From: Ottelia alismoides
Taxonomy: Eukaryota; Streptophyta; Magnoliopsida; Alismatales; Hydrocharitaceae
Assembly: GCA_037367405.1 (NCBI GenBank)
Contig: JAZKJV010002611.1
Location: forward strand, 124,001 to 188,000
DNA length: 64,000 nt
Direction of reading: 5' to 3'
Shown here: piece by piece, positions 8,617 through 19,809 of the stretch
Layout: every line of letters starts with the position of its first letter
How positions within the stretch are numbered: the first letter of the stretch is position 1
The notes under the pieces: generated by a model
What the model saw: only the letters and a program-made list of their open reading frames with translations
Database searches by the model: none
Told to the model about the DNA's origin: nothing
Position numbers and translations under genes: made by a program

Positions 8617-11352
8617 TGTTGGGAAAAATGATCAATCTAATATTCATGGGAACCCTAGGCTCTCTTATATAGGGAGAGACCTAATGGTAAAATACATAAG
8701 ACAGACAAAGAAAAATAAAATAACAGAAGCAATACATAAAGAACGGAAATGTCTCTACAGATTCAAATAGGATAAATTAGGATTTGAATTTTATTCTATT
8801 TCTATTTTTGTAGCCCCACCCTTCTTATATAAATGGGATTGTAGACTTTGTTTTAAAAACAATTGAAGTTGAAAAAAATCAAAGTTTATCCAATTGTCAC
8901 TCTTTCCCTCTCTTCTCCTTCCACGCAATCTCTGTGGTTTTTTTCCAGAACCCGTTCAACCAACGCATTTTCTCTTCTTCCTCCCTCCAACTTCTTCTCT
9001 ACCAAATTTTCCACCGTAAAAAAATAATTTTCACCATTGAAAATCTCTCTTTGTGCATCAATTGGTATTAAAGCATGGCCTTATCGTCCTCACGATCTGA
9101 CAATCTATACATATGTTCATATATAAGTAAATCCAATGAATCTCGTTTGGACCGTGCATGGCGTGCTAATGTTTGAAAAACACCTCAAGAGTTGGCGGAT
9201 ATTCAATGACAATGGGAGAAAGATGCCGCTGAATTTACTGCCTAAATAAGGGCCATGGCAGCACTGCCCTCCCCAAAGCTGCTGCTCAGAACAATATTAT
9301 TATTGATGCATACATATAAGGTGAATTTGAAGGCTACAATGAAGAAAAAGAGGAAGAAAAATCCTCCCCAGTTGCTGTCCAAGAAGTTCTGGAAGCCCCA
9401 ACCGCATTGAATACTGCTTTCACGACATTGATCGCTCCATCTACGACCCCCCAACACCCTTTGCAACCCTTCTCCACTCTTATGCTTTCCCACCATCACC
9501 ACCTCCCCCCTCCGACCAACCCGATCCTGCTACCCATTGTACCAGCCACAAACACCGACTACTCTTGCCCTACTGCGACCCTCTTTCGCCACCCAAATTC
9601 CCCCATCTACTCCACTAATACCCCCCAAGCGACCACCCCACCACCCTCCGCCCCTCCAACAACCCCGCACCAACCCCCTCTTGTGGTAGCACCTCTCCTG
9701 TTACCCCTATCCACACCCTTGAACCATTCCCCAAACCCACGATGAACCCCAGCTTCATCAATCCCCTCCACCACCCTCAAACCCTAGCCGCCAACACCAC
9801 CTTACCTCGGTGTTGCTAACTTGCTACTGCCACCGACATCACATCCCTGACAATCGGTGTAACTCCCATCGTCGAAGCAAGGGACCTCCATGCCTTCGTC
9901 GTTGACAACGCAAGCAACACCATCACCGTGCGTGCATCTGAGAGTACTACTACCATTGATTAAAACTCTGCCCCTGGAGCACTCGAACATGATGGCAATC
10001 TCAACCTCATTTCCCCATCACTGCTACTAGAAGGAAGGAGAGGAGGAAGCCCTAATGGTTGTTTCAGCTTGGAGTTTCCTTTAAAAGAGATAGTTGTCCT
10101 CCAAGAAAGAGATAAAGAATGTATAAATGAAAAATTATGAAGATATGCCTCTTCAAATAGTTTTTTATGGAAAGGGTAAAGTCATTGGAAAAGTAAGAGC
10201 GAGAGTTATCTTACATGAAGGGGTATGAAAGTTGCATCTTTACCTTCCAATAGGAAGAAATTACAAACGTAATGCTGAATTATGAAAAAAAGATACGAAA
10301 TTGGGATGGACTGTCAACAAATTCAACAAAATTTCTACAATACCACATCTGAAAAACAAAGTCACATCAGCAGATGAGTTTTTCGAAGCGTCAGAGAGTT
10401 GATGTAGCGTAGAACGACAAATTGAGGATCAATTAGGGTTTTTCGCTCGTTCAAATTTTGTTGCTTATTAAAATTAGGATAAATAGGATTTTTTTAATTA
10501 GAGTCATGGTAATTTATTTACTATTAATTGAGTCTGTTGGAATTTTTTTTCTTTCTAAATAACGAGATCGCATGTGATCTCCAATTTATTGGTTAGTCAA
10601 TTAGATCAATTAGTTAGTTGGTTAGAGATTATTTAAAGTCAATTAGTATAAGTTAGGATTTGAATTTTATTCTATTTCTATATTTCTATTTTTTGTAATC
10701 CCACACTCCTATATAAAAGGGGATGGTAGCCTTTGTTTCAAAAACAATTGAAGTTGAAATTAATTGGAGTTTCTCTAATTATCTCCCCCCTTCTCTCTTC
10801 TCTCTCCATGCGTTCTCTGCGATTCTTCTCCAAATCCCTCGCAATCGACGAGCATTCTCTTCTCCATAATTTCTTCTCCACCAATTATTTCCACCGTAAA
10901 AAAATCTTGCACCGTTCAAATTTTTTCGTCTACATCACAAACCACATGTGCTCATTGAGAAATTCTAATAGAAAATCCGACCCTTTGATTCCGTCTCCCG
11001 TGGTTTCATCCTGCTCCTAAGGGAGTAGGTTCCACGTAAATGTTTATGTTTTATTTCTATCTCTGATTATCGATTTGCTTCCACGTTTATTCAACATTGC
11101 CATTCCATAAGGCTACTCTATGGAAGGATGTGATCTCCAGTAAAACAATGCAAGTTCTTTTCTAGAAAGTTGAGGGGTAACTGATGCCCCTCGTGGGGTA
11201 GACAAATCGAGGCAACGCCATATGTTTTCCTCACTAATTGAGAAAGCAAATTCATACTTTTACTAGATTCTCAACACTTATTTGACAAGAAAAGCCTTGC
11301 TCATCTCTTTTAAGCATAGCATACCCATGCTTCCTGATCGACTTGTTGTATC

Positions 11353-12181
11353 CCTTGTTTTAAAAAGCACGCCTCGAGGCGGTGAGGCGTAAGCCTCAAG
11401 ACGTTTTTTTGACAAAAAGCGCTTCGAGGCTTAAGCCTCACCCAGAAGTTCTGAGGCGTAAGCCTCTACTGTTAGGCGTATGAGGCGGTGAGGCGGTCGA
11501 GGCGAGGCAGAGGCGTAAGCCTCAAGCGCATGTCTTTTTTTTATTTTTAGGTTATGTACTTTGCACATGACCTTGTTTTACCATAAACATTATACATTTT
11601 TTGCTAGTATTGTTGTTTCTATGTTAAACCTTGCATATTTCTATAAATATGTCCATACAAAGAGAAGAGATTTCTTGAAACAAGTGAAGCTCGATGATCT
11701 TGTATACATCATATTTAGTTTATCATATTGCATCCACACATACTAGTTCTATTGTACATAGCGTCCACGATTGTGTTTGAATTGTAATAAAATTATTATA
11801 CTACTTGTAAGTTTGCAACTTGATATTGTTATTTGTTTGTTATTAAAATAGTTATCACATATATGAAGAAGCACAGTTGAAAAGAAACACATGAAATAGA
11901 ATAATTATTATGCTTTGTTGTGAATACGGAAACAGTCACGTGGCTAATATTAGTCTTCTGAACTTCTAAATTGCATATGTGTTGTACCTTTTACTAGTGC
12001 GAAATTGATATTGATATGTTTTTGGCATAACTGAATAATATTATATATTTTAGTGTATTTTGCTTAATTTTAATTTTTCTTTTAAAAAATTGAGGCTTAC
12101 GCCTCGACCGCCTTGAGGCTTACTATTCGCCTCACATTTCGAAGAAACGCCTCGAACCGCCTCGCGCTTTTTTAAACCTTG
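11353..12181. mobile_element. hAT-like non-autonomous element, GAGGCGTAAGCCTC family
   Basis: The 8-bp TSD GTTGTATC is perfect (11345-11352 and 12182-12189). The ends are CCTTGTTTTAAAAAGC and, as reverse complement, CAAGGTTTAAAAAAGC. Both subterminal regions, especially the left (11368-11530), are dense with GAGGCG/CGCCTC and the palindrome GAGGCGTAAGCCTC. The AT-rich centre (11540-12080) has no transposase. The 829-bp size, 8-bp TSD and end sequence fit a hAT-type passenger element. Confidence 0.87.
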
Positions 12182-12189
12182 GTTGTATC

Positions 12190-13420
12190 ACTTCATTGTC
12201 CTCCACAAGGTCGATATTAGATGTCTCTTTGTGTTGGATCCGAAAATCGTCTCATTAAATATAGAAAAGATCAAACTTTCAACAACTAGTGAGACGAGAA
12301 GAAAAAATGATATGGTAAACAAAATCATAATGAGAGGTACCAAATAATTAACTGGCCTTCCTACAAGCCGATTTCTTTTCAAGTTTTTCCATTAAAGCAT
12401 TCGATATGGTTATTGAAGTCGGCCATGCATCAATGGCATGCATAAATGAATAAGGGACAAAGAAGTCCTAGGAGTACCACAAATTTCCCCACACCTAGCA
12501 AGCTCATCATCGACAACCCAAATGGAATAAACACTGATTTGATATGATTACACTTGATGCTCAAATTTATCCAAATTTCTCTAAATTCATTTAGATTTAA
12601 GTTGCCTTATGCACCCCCCTTTTCGCAAAGAAAAACATATCATTTACATATTAAAGTACATGAATCGGGTGCTCTACTTGTTTCGAAACTTATGCATATT
12701 TTGCTTTACTCGTCACACTCTACTATCATTGAGAGCTTACCGGCTATCATCATAAATAAAAGAGATGTAAGGGGCACCCCTGGACGACCCACCTTAGTAG
12801 CTATAAAACACTGTGCTCCGATTGTTTATTAACCAAAATCGGGTACACCATAGTGGTGATGCATCTTTTTATCCATGTTATTTGTAATTTCGAGAAATCT
12901 TGCCTAGGTGGAGAAGCATGAATGAATCTTTAATCAATACAACTATAAACCTTGGAAAAATTGACTTCCAAAGCATGTGTGACCTTTTGCATCTTTCAAT
13001 CTACAATCATCTCAGTTGTCATCATTGGGCTGTCCATCAAATGCCTATCGGAATAAAGCTTAATATGTCAGAGAAATAATGGTGCCTAGTACCCCCCCTT
13101 GAGCTGATTAGCTAGCAACTTTTCTATAATGGGGCAAATGACATTTGAAAATGCGATTGACTTAATGAAAGCCCAATATCCTTTTATAAAGGATGGAAAT
13201 GAGATCACAATCAAGGCATTTAACCCCTTGATCTTATCTGAACATCTCGAACATGCTCGAGCATCATTCTCAACCACATCATGGAATTCTCCGACGAAGA
13301 AAATAAAAAACCCGTTCGGGTTAGGGGAACAATCAATATTCAAATCAAATATATCTTTTGTGGCCTTGAACGATTCAAACTCGGGAAATAGATCCAAAGC
13401 TTACTTGTAGGTCAAGCTGT
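12190..13420 (-). pseudogene. Old L1 ORF2 reverse-transcriptase remnant
   Basis: Read on the minus strand from about 13400 downwards, the stretch follows the order of plant L1 RT. A PNPNGFFIFF block stands for the SPGPDGF motif, then LNALIVISFP, IIEKLLANQLK (for the YKIIAKVLANRLK motif), a degenerate lysine/aspartate motif A region (FSKVYSCID near 12940), and VVQGCPL for the RQGCPLSP motif. Many stops and frameshifts are present. This is strongly decayed and probably the oldest L1 in the left half. Confidence 0.65.
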
Positions 13421-13527
13421 CACACACACCAATAAAGACAATGCATCCTTTCGCATGCATACGCTAACTCAAACCCTGAAAGTGGTCCTCATTGCTGCAC
13501 TGAATTCTTGCTCCCCATGAAAACATT

Positions 13528-13590
13528 CATCTCTCTCTTTCTCTCTCCCTCTCTCTGTATACATATAGAGGGAGGGAGAGAGAGTATGCG
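13528..13590. repeat. CT microsatellite mirrored by AG microsatellite (hairpin)
   Basis: CTCTCTCTTTCTCTCTCCC is followed, after GTATACATATAG, by GGGAGGGAGAGAGAG. The two arms can pair, which makes an imperfect hairpin. Confidence 0.7.
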
Positions 13591-13922
13591 TGCATGGATG
13601 AGATTTTGAAAAAGCCACCTACTAGCCTTAGCTTGAAAGAACTCGACGTCGATGCTTGACTCCCTCTTTCATGTCTATTATGACTTCTGCCTTCATTTCC
13701 CATCCACCATGTTGTCTCGCTCCAAAATGATTTTCTACTGATCCCCTTGTGATTCTAGCTTGACACTATTCGGGTTCCCTTCATCCTTAAGCCCTCCGAA
13801 CTGAACAATTTTGTCTTGAGCCATACCTCTCAACTCCACCCTCTACTCGTGATCATCCATCCAAAAAGAAATAAGCATCATTCATTAGGCAATAACTTAT
13901 CTTGCATTTTCTCATTACCATA
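13591..13922. other. Unassigned spacer
   Basis: No coding or repeat assignment could be made between the microsatellite hairpin and the miniature LTR element. Confidence 0.4.
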
Positions 13923-14530
13923 TCCCATGATGCAGTATAAAATTAAAATATAGGGCTTGATGTTTTTATTTACGTTTATTCGAATCGTCGCATTTTTATT
14001 TAAATAAAGAGATCGTATGTGATCTCGAAATTAATTAGTCAGTTTAATTTTGATTTTCGAATTTTGAATTAGAGTCAAATTAGGATAGAGTCGATTTGAA
14101 TTTTAATTCAAATCAATTAGAGTCAATTAGGATCGAGTGGGATTTTAAATTTGATTTGCTTTCTATTTTTGTAATTCCACCTCTACTATATAAAGAGGTT
14201 GGTAGCCTATTGTAAAGATAAGTTCAGTGATATGAAAAATTGAGATTTTATTCTCTATCTCTCTCTCTCCCCCCTCTCTCTCTCCCCTCACGTGGTCTTC
14301 ACGTTTCTTTTCTCCACACCCTCGTGTTCCTGACGAGCTTCTCCTCTCAACCCCTCCAATTTATTCCTCTCTTGTCTCTCTTTCTCCCACGCGGTCTACG
14401 CGGTTCTTCCTCCTCAAATCTCGCGCTACAGGCGTGTTTCTTCTTCTCAACCCCTCTATTTTCTTCTCCACCAAACTCCACCGTCGAATATTTTATTTTT
14501 CGCCGTCGCCGAAAACCAATCCGCATCAAT

Positions 14531-14542
14531 TGGTATCAGAGC
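14531..14542 (+). promoter_or_regulatory. Primer binding site of the miniature element
   Basis: TGGTATCAGAGC lies 2 bases after the 5' LTR end and matches the tRNA-Met-type plant primer site exactly. Confidence 0.9.
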
Positions 14543-14749
14543 ATGGCCTACAGATCGTCCTCACGATCTGACGATCCATCCAGACATTCGCGCCGACACG
14601 CGACGAAACACCATCGTTCGTCGGAGCGAAATTGGGAGATTCGACCAACAAGCCATGAGGAAATTCTCCATCAACAGCCCGAAGATCAAGCAATTTGTCG
14701 GGAGACGAATTTTTTTAAGCGGAGGAGAGTTGATGCAGCACAAAATTAA
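14543..14749 (+). pseudogene. 68-residue fossil gag start inside the miniature element
   Basis: The ATG lies just behind the primer site. The frame reads a basic, serine/arginine-rich peptide (MAYRSSSRSDDPSRHSRRHA) and runs 19 bases into the 3' LTR before stopping. The start and its position match the interior start of the 7251-10937 element, so this looks like the first bases of a gag gene kept because they overlap signals needed for replication or packaging. A functional peptide is unlikely. Confidence 0.5.
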
Positions 14750-15323
14750 AATATAGGGCTTGATGTTTTTATTTACGTTTATTCGAATCGTCGCATTTTT
14801 ATTTAAATAAAGAGATCGTATGTGATCTCGAAATTAATTAGTCAGTTTAAATTTGATTTTCGAATTTTGAATTAGAGTCAAATTAGGATAGAGTCGATTT
14901 GAATTTTAATTCAAATCAATTAGAGTCAATTAGGATCGAGTGAGATTTTAAATTTGATTTGCTTTCTATTTTTGTAATTCCACCTCTACTATATAAAGAG
15001 GTTGGTAGCCTATTGTAAAGATAAGTTCAGTGATATGAAAAATTGAGATTTTATTCTCTCTCTCTCTCTCTCCCCCCTCTCGTGGTCTTCACGTTTCTTT
15101 TCTCCACACCCTCGTGTTCCTGATGAGCTTCTCCTCTCAACCCCTCCAATTTATTCCTCTCTTGTCTCTCTTTCTCCCACGCGGTCTACGCGGTTCTTCC
15201 TCCTCAAATCTCGCGCTACAGGCGTGTTTCTTCTTCTCAACCCCTCTATTTTCTTCTCCACCAAACTCCACCATCGAATATTTTATTTTTCGCCGTCGCC
15301 GAAAACCAATCCGCATCATCCCA

Positions 15324-16699
15324 CTAGTAGACCTTTTAACGATTTGGATTTACTGCTCTTTAAGCTTGCTCTGCTGCCAACACGATTGAGGATGCCACAC
15401 GCGCTCTTCACCTTTACCAACACATGATGTCGCCAAACCTCCTATGTTGCACACGAGTGTTGATGATGGCTATACGCGCCATAACAATTATACACAATGT
15501 CTCTCTTGTTAGACTTGGCCATGCGGCCATCTTCATCGCATTGGGAGAACTGCTTCACCTGTAAAGACTGCTCGACTGCCCTCGATGATCACCTCCTTTG
15601 GTTTTTTGCTTTAAACCAATGACCATAGCTTGCATCTATGCCTGCCTGCTTCCTCGTGTCCACATTTTTGCTTGCTCGCTACTTGTCTCCTCTTCATCGC
15701 CTTCTCTTGCTTTCATGCCCCTGCTCTGCTTGGGTTTCTTGCATTTGCTTCCATTGCATTCTCGCGACCCTCCCTGATGACGATGACCCCTCCCCACGAC
15801 CCACTCCAAAGCATGATGGAGTGAAAGCCCTAGAACTAACATTTTAGATTAAACTAATTACAATGCTCATGGTATAAGACTACTGTAAATGAGCTCATGC
15901 ACATTGATGAAAAGTGCCAAGCTATGTCTACATCCACATGAGTATGGCTTTTACAAGCGGGAACGATAACTTGTGCTTTGGTCAAACCTTAAAACATGTG
16001 TTGAGTGCTGATGACATCCACCTCCTACTGCGATCCTTGCTTCACCATTTGGAGGCCACAATTTTACTACTCGTATAAAATATCCTAACTACATCATGGG
16101 TAGTCTCATAGTCTGGCTTTAGTTTAGGATTCTTTAATTGCATGAAGTATTGTATTAGTAGTTGATGTACGCCAATACTTCTTTTAGTATCCCAATATTC
16201 CAATGGTAACATAATTCTTTACCACTTCAACACTAATTCTTGTTGAAAAAGCATACATTTGCCTTCACGTGGACCGTTGTACATATTATAATGGCATTCA
16301 AATATTGCATGTTTATGTCCATATTATTCCAACACAACCACGATAAAAGGGATGAAACTTCAAGTCTGTACGAGTTCCAAGTTTCCATATCGCATGGCCT
16401 TTAAATCTTGGAATTGATGGCAGGTTGAGTCCAGCCCGAACCTGAGCCTGACCCCGTAGGCCTTGGGTCGGGTTCAAGCTCTCATTTGGCTAAAAAATCC
16501 AGACCTCGACCCGACCCAAAGCTTGAGGAAAAATGGTGGGCCCAGACCAGGTTTTCGCGGGTTGGGTTGGGTCGAGTCCAATGTTTCAACCTACAAGGTG
16601 GTGCTGAAGTTGGTTTAATTTTTGGGTGTGGATGGGAGTCAAGGACCACCATTATGAAGAGGGGGGTAGGGGGTTGACTAGGAGGTTGTTTTGGTGCTG
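15324..16699. other. Unassigned stretch
   Basis: No domain is recognised. Frames at 15630-15850 are short and overlap on both strands. A patch at 16420-16600 is rich in GGGTCGGGTT/AACCCGACC words and may be the remains of another word-rich MITE, but no TSD was found. Confidence 0.4.
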
Positions 16700-18327
16700 T
16701 CAAAGGACCAACAATGGTACACATAAATCGACACACTCGATGTGCTGTTTCAAGTGAGGGAAGCTAGGACATTTTTCCCTTAGAGTGCGGGCTCGTTACG
16801 ATGATTCAAACATGGCGAAGGCCATTAAACATATATTAGTAAGCTGCATAGGGTTTAACATGTTGTGAGATTATGAAAATAGCTGAGATATCTACAGAGG
16901 ATATGTCAGTAGGTGGCATAGCTAACGGTAGTCGAATAACATACCGACGATTGTTCAAGGAGGTGTTATTGGGTGAAACTCAATCGAAATTTGGCTGCTC
17001 TGCAACGAATTTGTTGGCCATTGAGGGTTTTTTTATTGTAATGTAGGCGCATGCAACATTGGAGCTCTTGTTAGAAGATTTCCTCAAGGACGTGGTGTGA
17101 CTTGTCGGCACCATACACGCTAGGGGTCGATTGATGCAGATGTTATGTTGGATTTTATAGTGAAAGTTATTGGCTATCGTTGGCAGCATCCTCGCTTTTC
17201 TATGGGGAATGTAAAACGTATTGTTGGAATCTTTTCAAAATTATAGGTGTTCATTTCCTCTCCAATACTCGCTTTTGATTGAATCAATCTTCAAGCCTTC
17301 AAATGAGGTTGTGGAGGTGGTTTCTTTTGGTGTGCGGTCAGGCACAAAGGCAAATCAAGTGGTTGTGGTGATTATCAGGCTGAAGACTGTCTTAGGGGAG
17401 GGTGACACATCGTTTCAGTCTTTGGGGAGGAGAAGTGTTGCCCATTGATGCGGTGGAGGGAAGCATCCTCAGTAGTGGAGGGGGCGATGCTTCAAATGGT
17501 GTCGACGGAGCCATCTCTGATGTTTGACAATGAAGAGGTGGTATTAGTGATTGTCGTATCTCCTCAAGTAGGGCCGATGGAGGAGGTTTCTTATTAAAAA
17601 GTAGTGTGTGGGGCCTCGTTAGAGGCGAGCGATGTGAATGAGGATTACATGAACCTTGTGGAAGAGCTCTCAAGTTTTTCGATGATGATAATCTATGATG
17701 TTTTTGTTTTTAATCAGGTGCGATGTGGTTTATAAAGCAAAGCTTTTGGATTTTCAATTGGATCATGGTATGGGAACTACTCTGCTGAAAGTCATGAAAC
17801 TGATTGGTGTTTCTTTGGGCCCACCTATCCTCTCTACACTCTAATGAGGCCCCTTTTTAAAGTGGAAGTGGTGGAGGCTTTCTCGTTAGCTATTCAGAGC
17901 CTGTGAATGTGATTGTAGTTATGTTGGAGGTTGCATGGCTCTCAGACCATGATCTTATATAACAGTTGTGTAATAAACTTGTTGACTTCATTGGGCTAAT
18001 ATATCCAACGACATATTTCATATTATTACCTTGTTTCCATGTTAGCAATCTTTATTTGAAGCCCTTCCCTATTTGAGTTCTGATGATTACTGTAATGTAA
18101 TTTTTGTCTATAATGCCCTAAGGTTCACGCTATATACGAAACCCTACCTCATGAATAAAATTCATTGCATTGATTATTTAAATTTCTCCACGTGGTATTA
18201 AAGCGACGATCCTAGACTAGAGTCATATACAAACTCCCACCGCTATTGCTAGCCTCTCCACTCGATGGTACCATCACCACCTTCGCCTTAACGATCACTG
18301 CACCTCACTGTTGCGACCCTTAGTGAC

Positions 18328-19553
18328 CATGGAAGGCCGTATCGATATCGATATCGTTTCAGTCCGCCGGAAATGGATATATCGGGATATATCGACGATA
18401 TCGGTGGAAACGTCGAAAAAGGCGCAAAAAAGCCAATTTTTTGGCATTTTTTCAGAAATTAAGGTCATTCAAGATATTAAAACAACAAATAACGTACAAA
18501 TACACACTTATATCACACATATCGGTCCATTTATAGACCATATATTGCACATATCGGTATCGCACATATCGGTCATATCGAACATATCGATATTAGTATT
18601 GATTCTTGACTTATAAATATTGGAAATGGATTTCATTCAAGTTCTTATAACATGAAATAATACAAATATACACCTAGAAAATACATATAGATCATTTATG
18701 AGGACTATGATCCTTATAGTGCACATATCGGTCATATCGAACATATCACTGATATTGCTAGTTGTTGACATACTATATATATTGAAAATGGAGTTCATCC
18801 AAGTACTTTGATCACTAAATAATTTACAGATGTACTCTTACTCTCTTAGATAACACATATCGATCATCTATGAACCTTATATTGCATATATCGATACGGT
18901 TGTACTGTTAATTGTTGACCTATATATATATATATATTGAAAATGGAGTTTATCCATGTTCTTAGATCACTAAATAACTTATAAATATACTCTTAGATCA
19001 CACATATCGATCATTTATAAAGCTTATGTTGCATATATCGATAATTTCGAACATATCGATATTAATGCTGATTCGTGACTTATAGATTTTTTTGAAGAAT
19101 TGACTTATAGATATTGGAAATGGATTTCATTCAAGTTTGCAACATGAAATAACTTGTAAATATATACCAAGTTGAAGAACCAATGTATGCACCCTCCTGT
19201 CGCACCATACCCTCCTTTCGCACCATACCCGGAACAAAGTATATAAATCATATATTGTTTTAATACCAGGTGAAGCTAGATAGGTAGTGGAATCAAGCTT
19301 GCATGAATAATAAGTTAATAACATTCATATATAGGGATATCGATGAAATATCGGCGATATCGGTCGATATCTTGTATTTTTTGTATTGAATCCATTCATT
19401 TCTGACCGATATGAGCCGATACGGCGATATATCGGCGATATATCGCCGATATCCCTGTAAAAAGATATACAATCCAATTTCGATACCCCCAACCTCTCGA
19501 TACCGATATATCGACGATATATCGCCGATATATCGTTGATACAACCTTCCATG
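18328..19553. mobile_element. hAT-like non-autonomous element, ATATCG family, large copy
   Basis: The 1226-bp element has ends CATGGAAGGCCGTATCGATA and, as reverse complement, CATGGAAGGTTGTATCAACG. The 8-bp TSD is TTAGTGAC (18320-18327) against TTAGCGAC (19554-19561), one mismatch. Both subterminal regions are filled with ATATCG/CGATAT words. The centre holds about four diverged direct repeats of roughly 160-170 bp, landmarked by ATTGRAAATGGA near 18619, 18781, 18939 and 19112. A 216-bp relative lies at 47628. No transposase is present. It sits in the leader of the copia at 17980. Confidence 0.85.
18515..19140 (+). repeat. About four diverged tandem repeats of 160-170 bp
   Basis: Each unit has CACATATCG(A/G)TC, a short AT-rich part, then a repeated block reading roughly ATTGAAAATGGAGTTCATCC. 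Landmark spacing is about 162, 158 and 173 bp. The array lies wholly inside the ATATCG-family element. Confidence 0.75.
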
Positions 19554-19809
19554 TTAGCGACGTTGTGCCCCACCAGCACCACCATACACACCCGCGCCCT
19601 ACCAACACTGTCCCTAGCATTGTTGTCGCGCCTCACTGCTGTTTTTACCCTGTTGCTGCCTTAGCGAAGCCTTACCCCTCTCTATCATTACCAAACTTGT
19701 TGATCGTACCTCCTTGGTGTTCGTGTGGTCTAGTGGCCGATGTCGCTGATGTTTAACCCTAACGCTTGAGTAAATCTCTTCAAGATCCTTTTGACTCTCC
19801 TTGACCCCA

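Larger units (their letters stand above)
7505..8759 (-). mobile_element. Internally deleted Ty1/copia element inside another LTR
   Basis: The element lies on the minus strand. Its 3' LTR is 7505-7641 (137 bp) and its 5' LTR is 8617-8759 (143 bp), both TGTTGGGAAAAATG...TCTCTACA and very similar. Next to the 5' LTR is the perfect primer site TGGTATCAGAGC (minus, 8605-8616). The polypurine tract CAACTTGAGGGGAAG (minus) abuts the 3' LTR. The TSD is GAGTC (7500-7504) against GATTC (8760-8764), one mismatch. The host LTR reads continuously when the element is removed (compare 10620-10680). Only the end of pol remains; gag, protease, integrase and most of RT are deleted near 8217. Confidence 0.92.
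7251..10937 (+). mobile_element. Non-autonomous LTR retrotransposon (LARD-like), TSD CAAAC
   Basis: The left LTR runs 7251-9060 (about 550 bp once the inserted copia at 7505-8759 is removed). The right LTR is 10400-10937 (538 bp). Both start TGATG and end ATCA, and the 5-bp TSD CAAAC is perfect (7246-7250 and 10938-10942). The primer site TTGGTATTAAAGC follows the left LTR. The roughly 1.34-kb interior (9061-10399) has no pol domain. It begins with a short gag-like start after the primer site (ATGG at 9074), a charged segment (about 9130-9260) and a low-complexity proline/threonine-rich stretch (9407-9760). It therefore depends on another element's enzymes. The first bases of the interior (GATCGTCCTCACGATCTGAC type) are shared with the miniature element at 13928, so the two are relatives. 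Confidence 0.85.
7060..11150 (+). mobile_element. End of an old copia element, 3' LTR split by a nested LTR element
   Basis: A purine-rich tract (GCTTGAGGGAGAG, 7111-7123) sits immediately before TGTTGGAG at 7124. This is the usual polypurine tract/LTR junction of copia elements. Just upstream, one frame reads like the C-terminal end of copia pol. The LTR carries a TATA-like CTATATAAG (7231-7239) and is interrupted at 7250 by the 7251-10937 element. It resumes after the duplicated CAAAC (10938-10942) and continues for an unknown length. The right end is not found, so 11150 is a guess. Confidence 0.45.
13928..15318 (+). mobile_element. Complete miniature LTR retrotransposon (TRIM/SMART-like)
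   Basis: The 1391-bp element has a 5' LTR at 13928-14528 (601 bp) and a 3' LTR at 14731-15318 (588 bp). Both are TGATGCAG...CCGCATCA and nearly identical; differences are mostly CT-microsatellite length near 14255-14300 and 15055-15080. The TSD TCCCA is perfect (13923-13927 and 15319-15323). The interior is only 202 bp and holds a perfect tRNA-Met primer site (TGGTATCAGAGC, 14531-14542), a short leftover gag-like frame and a purine tract (GCGGAGGAGAG, 14719-14729). It has no enzymes and must use those of a relative. The high LTR similarity suggests recent movement. Confidence 0.93.

Noticed and set aside
9407..9745. Proline/threonine/serine-rich frame of 112 codons
   Set aside because: It is low-complexity sequence inside a non-autonomous LTR element and has no family support.
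14240..14542. Upstream part of a 169-codon frame reaching back into the LTR
   Set aside because: The LTR portion is CT-microsatellite and untranslated LTR sequence. Only the part from 14543 is plausible as a gag start.
16420..16600. Fifth word-rich hAT family (GGGTCGGGTT words)
   Set aside because: The composition fits the pattern, but I found neither convincing inverted ends nor an 8-bp duplication.
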